From Chloroflexota bacterium (GTDB lineage Bacteria > Chloroflexota > Dormibacteria > Dormibacterales > Dormibacteraceae), in NCBI GenBank assembly GCA_005880695.1, contig VBGR01000035.1, forward strand, positions 1 through 64,000: a DNA stretch of 64,000 nt, given 5' to 3'. This document shows, one piece after another, positions 33,163 through 43,892 of this stretch; position 1 is the stretch's first letter, and every line of letters starts with the position of its first letter. Both the position numbers and the translations under genes were made by a program. The notes beneath the pieces are model-generated. The model saw nothing but the letters and a program-made list of their open reading frames with translations. It was not told the DNA's origin and made no database searches.

Positions 33163-34146
33163 TCAGGCCGGGCCCTTGCTCGACCGGCTGGTCGGCACCA
33201 CCAGGAGCTGCATCTCGGTCCAGGCGATCACTATGCGGTCCGCGTGAACGTCCTGGATGGATGTCTGGCCGAGGTCGATGGTGATCGCGTAAGGCGCCTT
33301 GCCATGCCCCGCGACCTGGCCCAGCTTGGCGCTGCCGTTGGCGAGGACGATCCCCTTCGGGTTCAGCAGCTGCCTCGTGACGGTGACACCCTTGGCGGGC
33401 GCTCGCCCACCGTTGAGAACCGCACCCGTCAGCGTGGCAGTGCCGCCGACGAACTTCGCGGCGTCGGTTTGTGCGGCCACCGTCGCCTGGTCCCAGGCGA
33501 ACGAGTAGCGCGAGTACCAGCTGTCAGGCGGGCTCGCTCCGAGGTCGAGATCCATGTTGTAGGGCTTATCGCCGCCGGCCGGAACGGTGCCCAGGCTGTA
33601 GATGGCCTGGGCGAGGACCTGGGAGCCGCCCTGGTCCGCGGTCAGCTGGAAGGTGATCACGGTGTTGGGCGCGTCGCCCTTGCCGGCGTTGTGGACCGAG
33701 CCATGGTGGGTGACGATCCCGTGACCGTTGACCAGGGAGTGGTCATAGCCGTCGCCGGCGACGTCCAGGCTCGGGTCGTCCCAGGCCACCGCGATGTCGT
33801 AGCTGAAATTTCCTGGCTGGGTGGCGGAGCCCAGCGGGATCGTGATCGCGTAAGGCTGGGTCCCGCCTGCCGCCACGTTGGGGATGGTGGCCTGGCCGTC
33901 GAGCCCGCTCCCGAGCTGGGCGTGCATCTTGACCACGACGTTGGCGGCGTCGCTCTTGCCGCTGTTGGTGGCGGTGCCGGAGACGATGGCCTCGCCGCCG
34001 GCGATCACCGGCGGCTGGTCGCGATATTGGAGGACCGGCGACCCGGCGATGGCGCTCGTCGCGACGAGACCGACCAGTGCCAGAAGTAGGAGGCCGGCCA
34101 ACGCGGCGCCGGCGATGACGAGCTTAGGCCTGCTTCGGAAGTCCAC
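33163..34146 (-). CDS. Membrane-anchored protein with three Ig-like repeats
   Basis: Protein of 327 residues: N-terminal membrane helix (LVIAGAALAGLLLLALVGLVA), then three similar beta-rich repeats, each with a segment on gain of N/G-rich turns and a closing PYAITI or PYNMDL (for example GGTQPYAITIPLG, GGDKPYNMDLDLG and HGKAPYAITIDLG). They resemble CARDB/FxLYD modules. It would lie outside the cell. Downstream of the two chelatase-like AAA+ genes on the same strand with a 44-bp gap, it may belong to their operon. No function is known. Confidence 0.6.
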   Translation of the reverse strand: MDFRSRPKLVIAGAALAGLLLLALVGLVATSAIAGSPVLQYRDQPPVIAGGEAIVSGTATNSGKSDAANVVVKMHAQLGSGLDGQATIPNVAAGGTQPYAITIPLGSATQPGNFSYDIAVAWDDPSLDVAGDGYDHSLVNGHGIVTHHGSVHNAGKGDAPNTVITFQLTADQGGSQVLAQAIYSLGTVPAGGDKPYNMDLDLGASPPDSWYSRYSFAWDQATVAAQTDAAKFVGGTATLTGAVLNGGRAPAKGVTVTRQLLNPKGIVLANGSAKLGQVAGHGKAPYAITIDLGQTSIQDVHADRIVIAWTEMQLLVVPTSRSSKGPA

Positions 34147-34190
34147 GGGTTAGAAACCGCGGCGGACTATACCACGGGTTCTGGCGAGAG

Positions 34191-35225
34191 CTAGTTCCGG
34201 CCGAGCACTCTCGTGATGATCTCGGAGATGTTCGGACCGCCCCTGCCGAAGGGCAGCGAGCGCACCCGGTGCGCGTAGACCATGTCGGCGACTCGCGTGA
34301 TGTGGTCGGCGCTCACCTCGGGCGCCTGCTCGTAGGCCGCCTCGGCCTGGGCCGCCCGCGAGCAGACCAGGTCGGCGCGATGGCCGTCGACCTCCAGAGC
34401 GATCGAGATCTCCGCGACGAGGGCCAGGATGTCGCGCGAGACCGCCACTTCAGGGAAGGTGGAGATGCCTTCCGCGATGCGGTCGCGGATCTCGTCCTCG
34501 GCCGGCTGGTGCTGGCTCGTGAACCGGGTCGGGTCGTCTTCCCAGGCCGCGCGCCGCTCCACGATTTCCACCCGCTGGTCGAGGTCGCGGATGCCTTCTA
34601 CGTCCACGCAGAGCCCGAAGCGGTCGAGGAGCTGTGGTCGCAGCTCGCCTTCCTCCGGGTTCATGGTGCCGACCAGGATGAAGCGCGCCGGATGCATGAC
34701 CGAAACGCCCTCGCGCTCGACCACGTTGACGCCCATGGCGGCGGCGTCGAGGAGGACGTCGACGATGTGGTCGTCGAGCAGGTTGACCTCGTCGACGTAG
34801 AGGATGTTGCGATTCGCCTCGGCCAGCACGCCTGGCTCGAACCGGCGGGAGCCTTCGCGCAGCGCCGCTTCGAGGTCGATGGTGCCCACCACGCGGTCCT
34901 CTGATGCGTTTATCGGCAGCTCGACGACGCGCATCCGGCGGGTCGTCGCGGGAAGTTCCTCGCCGCGCCCCACCCGTTCCTGGCAGTCGACGCAAAGCGA
35001 CTCGCGGTCGGTGGGCAGACAACCGAAGTGGCAGCCAGCGACAACCTGCTGGACCGGCAGGAGCCGCGCCAGCGCGCGCACCGCGGTCGACTTGCCGGTG
35101 CCCTTCTCACCCCGGATCAAGACGCCACCGATCGATGGGTTGATGGCGTTCAGGACGAGCGCCATCTTCATGCGGTCCTGGCCGACGATGGCTGAGAAGG
35201 GGTAGGAGTAGCGCTCTAGTGCCAC
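34191..35225 (-). CDS. Magnesium/cobalt chelatase ATPase subunit (ChlI/BchI-like)
   Basis: AAA+ protein of 344 residues. It begins [20 protein letters not shown] with Walker [17 protein letters not shown], four cysteines in a [18 protein letters not shown] cluster, Walker [21 protein letters not shown] and the sensor [21 protein letters not shown]. The start is GTG. The ATPase domain is closely similar to that of the preceding gene. The partner large subunit (BchH or CobN) is not in the window, so magnesium versus cobalt insertion cannot be decided; in a non-phototroph cobalt is more likely. Confidence 0.88.
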   Translation of the reverse strand: MALERYSYPFSAIVGQDRMKMALVLNAINPSIGGVLIRGEKGTGKSTAVRALARLLPVQQVVAGCHFGCLPTDRESLCVDCQERVGRGEELPATTRRMRVVELPINASEDRVVGTIDLEAALREGSRRFEPGVLAEANRNILYVDEVNLLDDHIVDVLLDAAAMGVNVVEREGVSVMHPARFILVGTMNPEEGELRPQLLDRFGLCVDVEGIRDLDQRVEIVERRAAWEDDPTRFTSQHQPAEDEIRDRIAEGISTFPEVAVSRDILALVAEISIALEVDGHRADLVCSRAAQAEAAYEQAPEVSADHITRVADMVYAHRVRSLPFGRGGPNISEIITRVLGRN

Positions 35226-35249
35226 GGGCTTTGAAGTCTAGCGATCGAT

Positions 35250-37337
35250 CTAGCCGCGGTTGAGCTGTCTCTCCACGGCCGACGCGATCTCGTCCCGAGA
35301 GAGGTCGAAGAGCCCGTAGTAGCGCGCGCCCATGCGCTGGGCGAGGTCGGCGCAGGCGTTGATGGCGTACGTCTGGTACATCGGCGCCACCCTGGCCAGG
35401 TGCTGGATCGAGGGCAGGTGGCTGAAGTCGCGCGCCGAGTCGATCACCAGCGTGTCGATCTTCTCCGCCTGGATCATCGCGGCCACCTTCTGGGCCTCGA
35501 CGAGCGGCTCCTCCTTGAACATCGAGATGTTGCCTCGCCCGTCGCTGATGAGGACGAGAAGCGGCCGGACCGTGGCGTCCCGCAGCGTCTCCGTCTTGAT
35601 CACCTTGAGCCCGGCCAGCAGCCCGTGCGTCAGCGGTGTCGTGCCGCCCACCGAGAGCCTCTCCAACCGGCGCCGGGCGAGGGGCACGCTCGACGTCGGG
35701 CGGAGCACCACCTCGGCCGCCCGGTTCTTGAACACCACCACGGCGACGCGGTCGCGACGCACGTAGGCGTCCTGCAAGAGAGAGAGGATGGCGCCCTTGG
35801 TCGCCGCCATCCGCTGCTCGGCGTCCATCGAAGCGGAGGCGTCCACCACGAAGACGATCAGGTTGCCGGTCTTGCGCTCGCGAACCTTTTCCCGGAGGTC
35901 CGACCGCTCCAGCCGCATCCGCTCGCCGAGCTGGCGACCGCGGCGGACCTGGTGAGGCGCCGCCGCCCGGATTGTCGCGTCGACCGCAAGGTCGGTGATC
36001 TTCTCGCCGGTACGCGAGTGCACATAGCGCCCGCGCCGGTCGGCAGCTTCCGCCGTGGCCCGCTTGCCACCCTGCTTGCGAGGCCGTCGCTGCCGCGGCA
36101 GCTCGATCTTGCGGACGTCGAAGACGTCGCCCACGTCCGGGGAGGATTCGCTGCCCTGGCCGCCACCCGCGGAGGTGCCTTCGACAGTGCCTGTGGAGTC
36201 CTGGCCCGCCTCGCTCTGCGATGCCCGCTCCTCGACGCTGCCCTGCTGCTCCGACCCGCTCGCCGACTGCTGCTCACTGCTGCCGCGCGCCTCCGACTCG
36301 TCACCGGTCGCCTCCTCTTCCCTGCGCTCACCCTCGTTAGAGTCCCCCTTCTCGCGCCGGATCGGGTTCCGCGACCTGTGCGCCAGAGCCAGCTCGGCCG
36401 CGTCGAAGATGTCGTCGCGGGTCGGCGACCGATGCTCACGGAAAGCCGCCAGGGCTCGGGCCGTGCGCTCGACCACGAGGTCGGCGCGGTGGCCGGCGAC
36501 GCCCGCCTCGACGCAGATCCGGCTGATCAGGCGGGCCTGGGCCGGTGTCGTAACGATCCCTGGCAGCGCTCGGCGCGCGCGCAGGAGGGCTGCGGTAAGC
36601 GCCGTGTCGGCATCGCGGAACTCGACCGCGAACGCCGCGTCGTGCTCGCGGTAAGCGCGCTCCCGCTCGACGATCTCAACCCGGAGAGCGGGCTCACGGA
36701 TGCCCTCGACATCGGCGCAGAGCCCGAAGCGGTCGAGCAGCTGCGGCCGCAGCTCGCCCTCCTCCGGATTCATCGTGCCGACCAGGATGAACCGGGCCGG
36801 ATGGACCACCGAGACGCCCTCGCGCTCGACGACGTTGACACCCATCGCGGCGGCGTCGAGGAGGACATCCACGATGTGGTCGTCGAGGAGGTTGACCTCG
36901 TCCACATAAAGGAGGTTGCGGTTGGCCTCGGCCAGGACGCCGGGCTCGAAACGGCGGTGTCCATGCTGGAGAGCGGCCTCCAGGTCGATGCTCCCCACCA
37001 CCCGGTCCTCCGACGCGTTGATCGGCAGCTCTACGACCCGCATGTGCCGGGCCGCCACCGGCAGCGGAGCGGCCTCGGCCCGCATCCGGCACTCCACACA
37101 CAGCGCCTCCGGGAGGTCCGGATCGCAGCCGAAGTGGCACCCCTCGACCACGTGCTGCTCCGGCAGCAGCCGGGCCAGGCCCCGGACCGCCGTCGACTTG
37201 CCGGTCCCCCGCTCCCCGCGGATCAGGACACCGCCGATGGCGGGACTGATGGCGTTTGCCACCAAGGCCAGCTTCATCCGTTCCTGGCCGACGATGGCCG
37301 CGAACGGGTAGATCTCACGCTCGAGCTGGGTGGGCAT
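35250..37337 (-). CDS. Chelatase ChlI-ChlD fusion with VWA domain
   Basis: Protein of 695 residues. Residues 1-330 are an AAA+ domain with Walker [16 protein letters not shown] and Walker [21 protein letters not shown]; about 345-450 is an acidic Ser/Glu/Gln-rich linker; about 500-695 is a VWA domain with [19 protein letters not shown] and a second site [10 protein letters not shown]. The start ATG 37337 is where chelatase homology begins; the longer upstream frame is not conserved. The pair with the shorter ChlI-like gene 24 bp downstream forms an AAA+/VWA motor for metal insertion. No CobN or BchH is seen. Confidence 0.9.
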   Translation of the reverse strand: MPTQLEREIYPFAAIVGQERMKLALVANAISPAIGGVLIRGERGTGKSTAVRGLARLLPEQHVVEGCHFGCDPDLPEALCVECRMRAEAAPLPVAARHMRVVELPINASEDRVVGSIDLEAALQHGHRRFEPGVLAEANRNLLYVDEVNLLDDHIVDVLLDAAAMGVNVVEREGVSVVHPARFILVGTMNPEEGELRPQLLDRFGLCADVEGIREPALRVEIVERERAYREHDAAFAVEFRDADTALTAALLRARRALPGIVTTPAQARLISRICVEAGVAGHRADLVVERTARALAAFREHRSPTRDDIFDAAELALAHRSRNPIRREKGDSNEGERREEEATGDESEARGSSEQQSASGSEQQGSVEERASQSEAGQDSTGTVEGTSAGGGQGSESSPDVGDVFDVRKIELPRQRRPRKQGGKRATAEAADRRGRYVHSRTGEKITDLAVDATIRAAAPHQVRRGRQLGERMRLERSDLREKVRERKTGNLIVFVVDASASMDAEQRMAATKGAILSLLQDAYVRRDRVAVVVFKNRAAEVVLRPTSSVPLARRRLERLSVGGTTPLTHGLLAGLKVIKTETLRDATVRPLLVLISDGRGNISMFKEEPLVEAQKVAAMIQAEKIDTLVIDSARDFSHLPSIQHLARVAPMYQTYAINACADLAQRMGARYYGLFDLSRDEIASAVERQLNRG

Positions 37338-37570
37338 GCCGATCAAGCCTACCCACGTGGTGCGGCGGCGACCACGGGACGAGCAGATCGCGGCAGGCGG
37401 CCGGAGGCCCCGGTCTGGGCGTCGCTGCCACGACAGGGGTGGTCCGAGGCGCAATGCGTCGTCGGACGCCTGAGCACTCGGGCCGGGCCCCCTAACACCG
37501 GCAGCGGCGTCCAGAGCCGATGGGATGCCGGCCCGTGGCCGCCGCCTCACCACATACCCTCGGAGGCTGA

Positions 37571-38692
37571 ATGAGGCGCGTCGTAACGGTTTCGCTCGCA
37601 GCTTTCGTGGTCCTCGGGATGCCGGACGGCGCCCTCGGAGTGGCCTGGCCCTCGATCCGCCACGACCTTGGCCTGCCACTCTCGGCCCTCGGCCTCCTGC
37701 TGCTGGCGAGCCTGGCCGGGTTCCTCCTGGTCAGCTCGCCCAGCGGGCGTCTGGCCCGGCGCTTCGGAACCAGGCAGCTGCTTCTCGCGGCCACAGGGGT
37801 CGGAGCTCTCGGCCTGGCGATCGTCGGAGTCAGTCCGGGCCTCGCCTCGCTCGTGCTCGCCTCCTTCCTGATCGGGCTCGCGGCCGGCGGGATCGATCCC
37901 GGCATCAACGCCTACATGGCGCTGCGTCATGGCGCTGGCCTGATGAACCTTCTGCACGCCGCCTACGGCGTCGGGGCCGTGCTCGGTCCCCTGCTGGTGA
38001 CTGCCCTGATCGCCCGTCAGCTGAGCTGGCGCTGGGCCTACGCGGTCCTGGCAGCCGCGTACCTGGGAATGGTTCTGGTCACCTGCATCACCAGCGGCTG
38101 GCGGCCGCTCGCCGACCCAGGCGAGGTGCCAGGCCGGACGCCCCTGGCCTCGCCGACGCTCTGGCTGGCGGCCGCGACTTTCTTCTTCTGCACCGGCCTT
38201 GAGGTGGGAGCGGGCGCCTGGTCCTTCAGCCTGCTGACCCAATCTCGCGGCCTACCCGCGGCGGTCGCCGGTCTGCTCGTCGCGGGCTACTGGGCGGCGT
38301 TCACCGGCGCCCGGATGCTGGCTGCCGTGGCCAGCGCCAGGTTCGGACCGGGTGGACTGCTGCGCCTTAGCCTCTGGCTGACGGTCGGCGCAACCGCCGC
38401 CTTCTGGTGGACGCCCTTTGCCCTCCCCCTGGTGGGCTTCGGCGTTGCCGCCATCTTTCCCGCCCTGGTCTCCCTGACGCCGTCCCGGCTCGGCCGCGCC
38501 GGAACGCCCTCCGCCGTCGGCTACCAGCACGCGGCCGCGGTTCTCGGTGGGGCGGTCATCCCGGCTCTCGCGGGCGTCCTCTTTCAGAGCTCGACCATCG
38601 AGCTGCTGGGGCCGCTTCTCTTCGGCCTGGCCCTGGTCGTGGTCGCCCTCGACCTGCTGCTCGGTCGCTACTCCTCGGCCATGAAGGGGTAG
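37571..38692 (+). CDS. MFS transporter (sugar/drug porter-like)
   Basis: Membrane permease of 373 residues with about eleven to twelve helices. Visible are the acidic motif in [32 protein letters not shown] (loop 2-3) and the second half beginning [23 protein letters not shown]. It is short for the family and resembles fucose/glucose-porter-like or YfkF-type proteins. GGAGGCTGA precedes the ATG. Substrate unknown. It overlaps the convergent pruA by 25 bp. Confidence 0.85.
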   Translation: MRRVVTVSLAAFVVLGMPDGALGVAWPSIRHDLGLPLSALGLLLLASLAGFLLVSSPSGRLARRFGTRQLLLAATGVGALGLAIVGVSPGLASLVLASFLIGLAAGGIDPGINAYMALRHGAGLMNLLHAAYGVGAVLGPLLVTALIARQLSWRWAYAVLAAAYLGMVLVTCITSGWRPLADPGEVPGRTPLASPTLWLAAATFFFCTGLEVGAGAWSFSLLTQSRGLPAAVAGLLVAGYWAAFTGARMLAAVASARFGPGGLLRLSLWLTVGATAAFWWTPFALPLVGFGVAAIFPALVSLTPSRLGRAGTPSAVGYQHAAAVLGGAVIPALAGVLFQSSTIELLGPLLFGLALVVVALDLLLGRYSSAMKG

Positions 38693-40302
38693 CGGTAGTC
38701 CGCCGGCGGGACGTACGTCTCCTTGATCGCTCTGGCGCTGATCCAGCGGATCAGGTTCAAGAAGGACCCCGCTTTGTCGTTCGTCCCGGAGGCGCGCCCG
38801 CCACCGAAAGGCTGCAGGCCGACCACGGCGCCCGTCGGCTTGTCGTTCACGTAGAAGTTGCCGGCGGCATTGCGCAGCTTGTCGGCCGCGAGTGTGATGG
38901 CGCTCCGGTCGGTCGCGAAGACGGCGCCGGTCAGCCCATAGGGGCTCGTCCGGTCGCAGAGGTCGAGGGTCTCCTCGAAACGTCCGTCGGGATAGGGGTA
39001 GACGGTCAGGATCGGGCCGAACAGCTCCTCTTTGAGAAGCCGGAATCCAGGGTCGGTCGTCTCCACGACCGTCGGCCGCACGAACCAGCCCACGCTGTCG
39101 TCGGTCTCGCCGCCGGCGATGATCCGCGCCTCTTTCGAGGTCCGAGCGAATTCAATCGCCGCGCGGTGTTTCTCGAATGCACCCCGATCGATGACGGCGC
39201 CCATGAAGTTGCGGAAGTCTGCCACGTCGCCCTGCCGGATGCCGTCCACCTCGGCTGCCAGCTCAGGCTGCAGCGACTTCCACATCGCCGCCGGCACGTA
39301 GGCACGGGAAGCCGCTGAGCACTTCTGGCCCTGGTACTCGAAGGCACCCCTGACCAGCGCCGTCCGCAGGGCCGCCACGTCGGCCGACTCGTGCGCCACC
39401 ACGAAGTCCTTCCCGCCGGTCTCGCCGACCAGCCGTGGATAGCTGCGGTAGCCATCGATCCGCTGCCCCACGCGCTTCCACATCTCGTGGAAGACGCCGG
39501 TCGAGCCGGTGAAGTGGATTCCTGCCAGGTCCGGGTGGGCCAGCACCTGCTCGGAGATCTCCGCCGCGCTGCCGCTCACCAGGTTGATGACTCCGGGCGG
39601 CAGGCCCGCTTCCTCGAGCAGCCGCATGAGGAAGTGGGCGGCGAGCAGCGTCTGGGTGGCCGGCTTGAAGACCACCACGTTGCCGAGCAGGGCAGGTGCG
39701 GTGGGAAGGTTCCCCATGATCGACGTGAAGTTGAAAGGCGTGACCGCGAAGACGAAGCCTTCCAGCGGCCGGTACTCCAGCCGGTTCCAGGCGGTCGCGT
39801 CGTTGGCGGGCTGCTGCGCCAGCAGCTCGTCGGCGAAGAAGGCGTTGTAGCGCCAGAAGTCGATCAGCTCGCAGGCGGCGTCGATCTCGGCCTGGTGCGC
39901 TGTCTTGCTCTGGCCGAGCATGGTGGCCGCGTTGACGGTGTCCCGCCAGGGCCCGGCCAGCAGGGCGGCGGCGCGCAGGAAGACCGCGGCCCGCGCCTCG
40001 AAGGGTGTGCGTGCCCAGGCGGCGCGTGCGGCCAGCGCAGCCTCGATCGCGGCCTCTACATCCGGTGGCTTCCCGATGGCGTACTCGGCGATCACGAGCT
40101 CGTGCCGGTGCGGCGCTGTGAGCGAGCCCGGCTGGCCACCGTTGCGGCGTTCGCCGCCGATTACCATCGGGATCTCGGTCCGGGCGTCCGTGAGCTCGGC
40201 CAGCCGAGCCTTCAGGCTCGCTCGGTGGGGACTGCCGGGCTCGTACGCACGGACGGGTTCGTTGTAGGGCTTGGGGACCCGAAAGTGGCCATCAGCGCTC
40301 AT
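38668..40302 (-). CDS. pruA: L-glutamate gamma-semialdehyde dehydrogenase (1-pyrroline-5-carboxylate dehydrogenase)
   Basis: NAD-dependent enzyme of proline and arginine breakdown to glutamate, 544 residues, the group without the PutA proline dehydrogenase part. Motifs: VFAVTPFNFTSIMGNLPTAP, the catalytic Glu in LVGETGGKDFVVAHES and Cys in YQGQKCSAASRAYVP, and EELFGPILTVYPY. I start at ATG 40302; a TTG 18 bases upstream is less likely. No proline dehydrogenase gene is adjacent. Confidence 0.94.
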   Translation of the reverse strand: MSADGHFRVPKPYNEPVRAYEPGSPHRASLKARLAELTDARTEIPMVIGGERRNGGQPGSLTAPHRHELVIAEYAIGKPPDVEAAIEAALAARAAWARTPFEARAAVFLRAAALLAGPWRDTVNAATMLGQSKTAHQAEIDAACELIDFWRYNAFFADELLAQQPANDATAWNRLEYRPLEGFVFAVTPFNFTSIMGNLPTAPALLGNVVVFKPATQTLLAAHFLMRLLEEAGLPPGVINLVSGSAAEISEQVLAHPDLAGIHFTGSTGVFHEMWKRVGQRIDGYRSYPRLVGETGGKDFVVAHESADVAALRTALVRGAFEYQGQKCSAASRAYVPAAMWKSLQPELAAEVDGIRQGDVADFRNFMGAVIDRGAFEKHRAAIEFARTSKEARIIAGGETDDSVGWFVRPTVVETTDPGFRLLKEELFGPILTVYPYPDGRFEETLDLCDRTSPYGLTGAVFATDRSAITLAADKLRNAAGNFYVNDKPTGAVVGLQPFGGGRASGTNDKAGSFLNLIRWISARAIKETYVPPADYRYPFMAEE

Positions 40303-40396
40303 CGGGACGTTTGGGCGCAAACGCGCGGAATTCCGATTGGAATTTCGCCTTTCCGGCGCCAGACGTGCGGAAAACTCGTGCAGCCGGGAGAAGCGC

Positions 40397-41386
40397 TCAT
40401 CGGCTGGGAACGAGGTCGCGGACGAGGTCGCGTTCCTGGATCAGCTCCTCGGTGGTGAGGCGGATCTTCTCTTTCGCGAAGGCGTCGTGCTGAAGACCCT
40501 CCACGACCTGCCAGCGCTGGCCGTCGCTCTGTACCGGGAACCCGAATTGGAGCCCCTCGGGGACTCCATACTCGCCCCGGCTGGCCACGGCCACGGACGT
40601 CCAGTCGCCCGGGGGCGTGCCGCCGTGGAGGCTCTGGACGCAGTCGATGGCCGCATTGGCGGCGCTCCCCGCGGAGGAGGCGCCGCGGGCCTCGATGACC
40701 GCCGCCCCGCGCTTTTGCACGGTCGTGATGAACTCGGTCTCCAGCCAGTGGCGATCATCGATCACGTCGAGCGCGGGGCGACCGCCGATCCTGGCGTTTT
40801 CGAAGTCCGGGAACTGGGTTGTCGAATGGTTGCCCCAGATCGCCAGGTTGCTGACCTCGGCGACCGGTTGGGCCGCTTTATGGGCGAGCTGCGACTTGGC
40901 TCGGTTCTCGTCGAGACGTGTCATGGCGAACCAGCGGTCGGCGGGCAGCTCAGGCGCGTTCTCGCGCGCGATCAGGCAGTTTGTGTTGCACGGGTTGCCG
41001 ACCACCAGGACCCGCACGTCCGCAGCCGCGCGGGCCGCGATGGCTCGCCCCTGCGGCCCGAAGATGCCGCCGTTGACCGCCAGCAGGTCGCTCCGCTCCA
41101 TGCCCTGCTTGCGCGGAACCGAGCCGACCAGCAAAGCCCAGGAGCAGCTCTTGAAGGCCTCCTCGGTATTGGCGGTGAGCACCATGTCGGCCAGGAGCGG
41201 AAAAGCGCAGTCGTCGAGCTCCATGGCGACGCCTTCCAGGGTCTTCATCGCCGGCTCGATCTCGAGCATGCGCAGCACGATCGGCTGGTTCGGACCGAGC
41301 AGCTGGCCGGAGGCGATCCGGAAGACCAGGGAGTAGCCGATCTGGCCGGCGGCGCCGGTCACTGTGACCTGGATGGGAGCGGGCAT
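40397..41386 (-). CDS. mdh: Malate dehydrogenase
   Basis: NAD-dependent TCA enzyme of 329 residues, of the cytosolic/actinobacterial type. N-terminal [17 protein letters not shown], substrate Arg in [45 protein letters not shown] and the catalytic His in [16 protein letters not shown]. Single gene. Confidence 0.95.
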   Translation of the reverse strand: MPAPIQVTVTGAAGQIGYSLVFRIASGQLLGPNQPIVLRMLEIEPAMKTLEGVAMELDDCAFPLLADMVLTANTEEAFKSCSWALLVGSVPRKQGMERSDLLAVNGGIFGPQGRAIAARAAADVRVLVVGNPCNTNCLIARENAPELPADRWFAMTRLDENRAKSQLAHKAAQPVAEVSNLAIWGNHSTTQFPDFENARIGGRPALDVIDDRHWLETEFITTVQKRGAAVIEARGASSAGSAANAAIDCVQSLHGGTPPGDWTSVAVASRGEYGVPEGLQFGFPVQSDGQRWQVVEGLQHDAFAKEKIRLTTEELIQERDLVRDLVPSR

Positions 41387-41432
41387 CTGGACCTCCTCAG
41401 CGTTTGGGGATCTGCCTTCCCATTCTCCGCCG

Positions 41433-42245
41433 TCAGTAGGTCTCGGTCTCGAAGACCTCAGACGAGGCGAGCCGGCGGGCGAAAGTGAGGAAGCCGGTGT
41501 GGGCGACCATGCGATGGTCGGGGCGGGTGCTCCGGCCCTTGATCGTCCAGCCCCGGAGCAGGATCTCGACGGTCTGGATCAAGCCGAATCCGCCGTGGTC
41601 ACGCAGCGACGCGGCCAGCCGCTCGACCTGGCTCACGTTCGGGCAGTGGACGAAGAGGATGCCGCCGGCGCGGAGCGCGGCCGCAAAGGCGGGGATCGCG
41701 CGCCAGGGCTCGGGCAGGTCGAGGAGGGCGCGGTCGAAGGGCTCGGCCTCCGAGATGCCTTCGTAGACGTCGCCGAGCTTGAGCTCCAGGTTGGGAGGGC
41801 TGCCCTGCAGCGCCTCCTCGACCGCGGTCCTGGACGCGGCCAGGAAGTCCTCTCGCACCTCGTAGGAGACGACCTGACCTGTCGGCCCCACCGCGCGCAG
41901 CGCAGCGATGGTCAGCGCACCCGTGCCGGACCCCGCTTCGAGGACGCGCGCACCTGGATAGAGGTCGGCGAGGACCACGATCGCTCCCAGGTCCTTCGGG
42001 TAGATCGGCTGGGCCGCGCGCTTGCGGACCTCCACCCACTCGGCGAAGGTCGGGCGGAGCGCCAACAGGCGGACTCCCGAGGCGGTCGCCACGATTGTGC
42101 CGTCGAGCTGGCCGATCAGGTCGTCGTGCCGCACCGAGCCGCTGTGCAGCGAGTACGCCGCACCGGCTTTCAGGGTGACCTGGTAGACGCGGCCGGCGCG
42201 ATCGTGCAGGAGGACGAGGTCGCCCGCCTGCAGAGGGCCGCTCAA
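41433..42245 (-). CDS. trmI: tRNA (adenine-58-N1)-methyltransferase TrmI
   Basis: SAM-dependent enzyme of 270 residues that methylates A58 in the T-loop of tRNA. An N-terminal beta domain ([20 protein letters not shown]) precedes the Rossmann core with [30 protein letters not shown] and [12 protein letters not shown]. Start TTG 42245 overlaps the preceding methyltransferase stop (TTGA); earlier residues in the frame belong to that gene's shadow. Confidence 0.9.
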   Translation of the reverse strand: MSGPLQAGDLVLLHDRAGRVYQVTLKAGAAYSLHSGSVRHDDLIGQLDGTIVATASGVRLLALRPTFAEWVEVRKRAAQPIYPKDLGAIVVLADLYPGARVLEAGSGTGALTIAALRAVGPTGQVVSYEVREDFLAASRTAVEEALQGSPPNLELKLGDVYEGISEAEPFDRALLDLPEPWRAIPAFAAALRAGGILFVHCPNVSQVERLAASLRDHGGFGLIQTVEILLRGWTIKGRSTRPDHRMVAHTGFLTFARRLASSEVFETETY

Positions 42246-43000
42246 GGCTTGACCGCGCGGATCTCGGCGTGCCAGTAGGCGTGCCAGAGCTTGCCGGCCC
42301 GCCGCTCCGGACGGAGCGCCGCACGGGCTCTGCCGCCTGCAGTCTCGATCGGGACCGCGAGCTCCGCCAGCCGTGCCGCCGGAACCCCGATCCGTAGGTT
42401 CCAAGCCTCGAAGTCCCAGTCCAGCTCGCGGCGGCGAACCAGGTCGACGCGAAACCCAGCCCCGCGGAGCCGCCGCTTCCACTCCTCGAGCGTGTAGCTG
42501 CGGACGTGGCTGGGATCGCGGAGCATCTCGACCTGGTGGAGCACCTCCCTGGCGGCCGGGGGCGGCGAGCAGTCGACGAAGACGGCCCGGCCTTGCGGCT
42601 TCAGCACGCGATATGCCTCACGCAGGGCGAGATCGAGGTCCAGGAAATGATGGGGCGCCGCCCGCACCGTGTAGAGGTCGAAAGAGGCGTCCGGAAACGG
42701 GAGCTGCTGGGCGTCTCCCACCACCCACTCGACGTTCGCGACGCCGCGCTCGGCGGCCAGGCGCCGGGCCTGGTCCAGCATCTCCGGCGTCAGGTCGAGG
42801 CCGACCACCCTGGCGACGTGCGGGGCCAGCGCAAACGCCGTGTTTCCGGTGCCGGTGGCCACATCCAGCACCACGTCGGTGGGCTGAGGGACGGCCAGCG
42901 CGACCACCTCATCCAGCAGCGCCGAGTCGGCGTGAAACGCCGAAGTCACATAATTCGCAGCGTTCCGCGCGAATCTCGCGCGCACGTCCTCCCTGCTCAT
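42242..43000 (-). CDS. Class I SAM-dependent methyltransferase (UbiE-like)
   Basis: Protein of 252 residues with the SAM motif VLDVATGTGNTAFALAPHV, the motif VVGLDLTPEMLDQAR, PFPDASFDLYTVRAAPHHF and the post-motif LKPQGRAVFVDC. The first residues RARFARNAANYV match UbiE/BioC-type N-termini. The acceptor is unknown. It is coupled to trmI, and its start is 14 bp from the divergent OsmC gene. Confidence 0.85.
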   Translation of the reverse strand: MSREDVRARFARNAANYVTSAFHADSALLDEVVALAVPQPTDVVLDVATGTGNTAFALAPHVARVVGLDLTPEMLDQARRLAAERGVANVEWVVGDAQQLPFPDASFDLYTVRAAPHHFLDLDLALREAYRVLKPQGRAVFVDCSPPPAAREVLHQVEMLRDPSHVRSYTLEEWKRRLRGAGFRVDLVRRRELDWDFEAWNLRIGVPAARLAELAVPIETAGGRARAALRPERRAGKLWHAYWHAEIRAVKP

Positions 43001-43014
43001 CGCGGAAAAACATC

Positions 43015-43431
43015 ATGCAGAAAGCCGTCGCCCGCTGGGCGGGCAGCAAGGTCCAGTTCGAGGTCACCGGCAAATCCGGGCACAAGGTAACGGTGGACGA
43101 GCCGCCCAGCTTTGGCGAGGACTCGGGCATGCGTCCGACGGAACTGCTCCTGGGAGCTCTCGGCTCCTGCACGGGCATCAACGCGGTGCTCCTTCTGAAC
43201 AAGTTCAAGCAGCCGTTCAAGTCGCTCGAGGTCGAGGTGGAGGGGGACCAGCAGGACGACTGGCCGCACGCATTCACCGAGATCAGGATCACCTTCGTGA
43301 TCGGCTGGGACGGAAAGCACGACAAGCAGCTCGTCGAATCAGCGCTCGACATGGCTTGCAACAAGTACTGCCCGGTGGACGCCACGCTCACCCACGGGAC
43401 CCAGATCAAGCACAAACAAAAAGACGCCTGA
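43015..43431 (+). CDS. OsmC-family protein
   Basis: Protein of 138 residues of the OsmC/Ohr thiol-peroxidase-like family: KVTVDEPPSFGEDSGMRPTELLLGALGSCTG with the first redox Cys, and NKYCPVDATLTHGT with the second. Usual roles are hydroperoxide detoxification or handling of small thiol substrates. ATG 43015 follows a short leader without a strong Shine-Dalgarno site. Confidence 0.9.
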   Translation: MQKAVARWAGSKVQFEVTGKSGHKVTVDEPPSFGEDSGMRPTELLLGALGSCTGINAVLLLNKFKQPFKSLEVEVEGDQQDDWPHAFTEIRITFVIGWDGKHDKQLVESALDMACNKYCPVDATLTHGTQIKHKQKDA

Positions 43432-43478
43432 GCCGGGTCTGGAGCCCGGAGCGGGGCGCCGCCTTTTTCCAATACTGC
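43432..43478 (+). terminator. Terminator after the OsmC gene
   Basis: CCGGG/CCCGG inverted repeat, then a GC-rich GGGGCGCCGCC stretch directly followed by TTTTT, just after the stop and before the nuo promoter region. Confidence 0.55.
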
Positions 43479-43484
43479 CCTTGG

Positions 43485-43490
43485 TAAAAT
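43485..43490 (+). promoter_or_regulatory. Candidate -10 of the nuo operon
   Basis: TAAAAT lies 45 bases upstream of the nuoA start in the only A/T-richer stretch before the operon. No good -35 is visible. Confidence 0.4.
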
Positions 43491-43535
43491 CGGCCCAGTC
43501 CCCCAGTCGAACTCTTCACGAGGGCCTGCCAGGAC

Positions 43536-43892
43536 TTGATTTCCGACTACGTCCCGCTTCTGATCTTCCTGGTCATCAGCTTCCTGGTGGTCGGGGCGCT
43601 GGTCACCGCTTCTTTTCTGATCGGACCGTCCAAACCGAACCAGCGCAAGCTTCAGGTCTACGAGTCCGGCATCGTCCCCACCACGCCTGCCCGCCACCGC
43701 CTCTCGGTCCGCTTCTACCTGACCGCGATGCTCTTCATCATCTTCGACGTCGAAGCCGTCTTCTTCTATCCCTGGGCGGTTCTGCTCCACGTCCTCCGCT
43801 GGTACGGCATCGCTGAGATGTTCGTGTTCATGCTCGTTCTGCTCGTGGCCCTCGCCCACATCTGGCGCAAGGGAGGGCTCGAGTGGGAGTAG
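43536..43892 (+). CDS. nuoA: NADH-quinone oxidoreductase subunit A
   Basis: Membrane subunit of complex I, 118 residues with three helices. Conserved motif [42 protein letters not shown]. Start TTG 43536 gives the expected hydrophobic N-terminus. First gene of the 14-gene operon; its end overlaps nuoB by 10 bp. Confidence 0.93.
   Translation: MISDYVPLLIFLVISFLVVGALVTASFLIGPSKPNQRKLQVYESGIVPTTPARHRLSVRFYLTAMLFIIFDVEAVFFYPWAVLLHVLRWYGIAEMFVFMLVLLVALAHIWRKGGLEWE

Noticed and set aside
35400-37574. Plus-strand frame of 724 codons opposite the chelatase fusion
   Set aside because: It is antisense to a well-supported gene (AAA+ and VWA motifs), has a biased His/Arg/Gly composition and no domain of its own.
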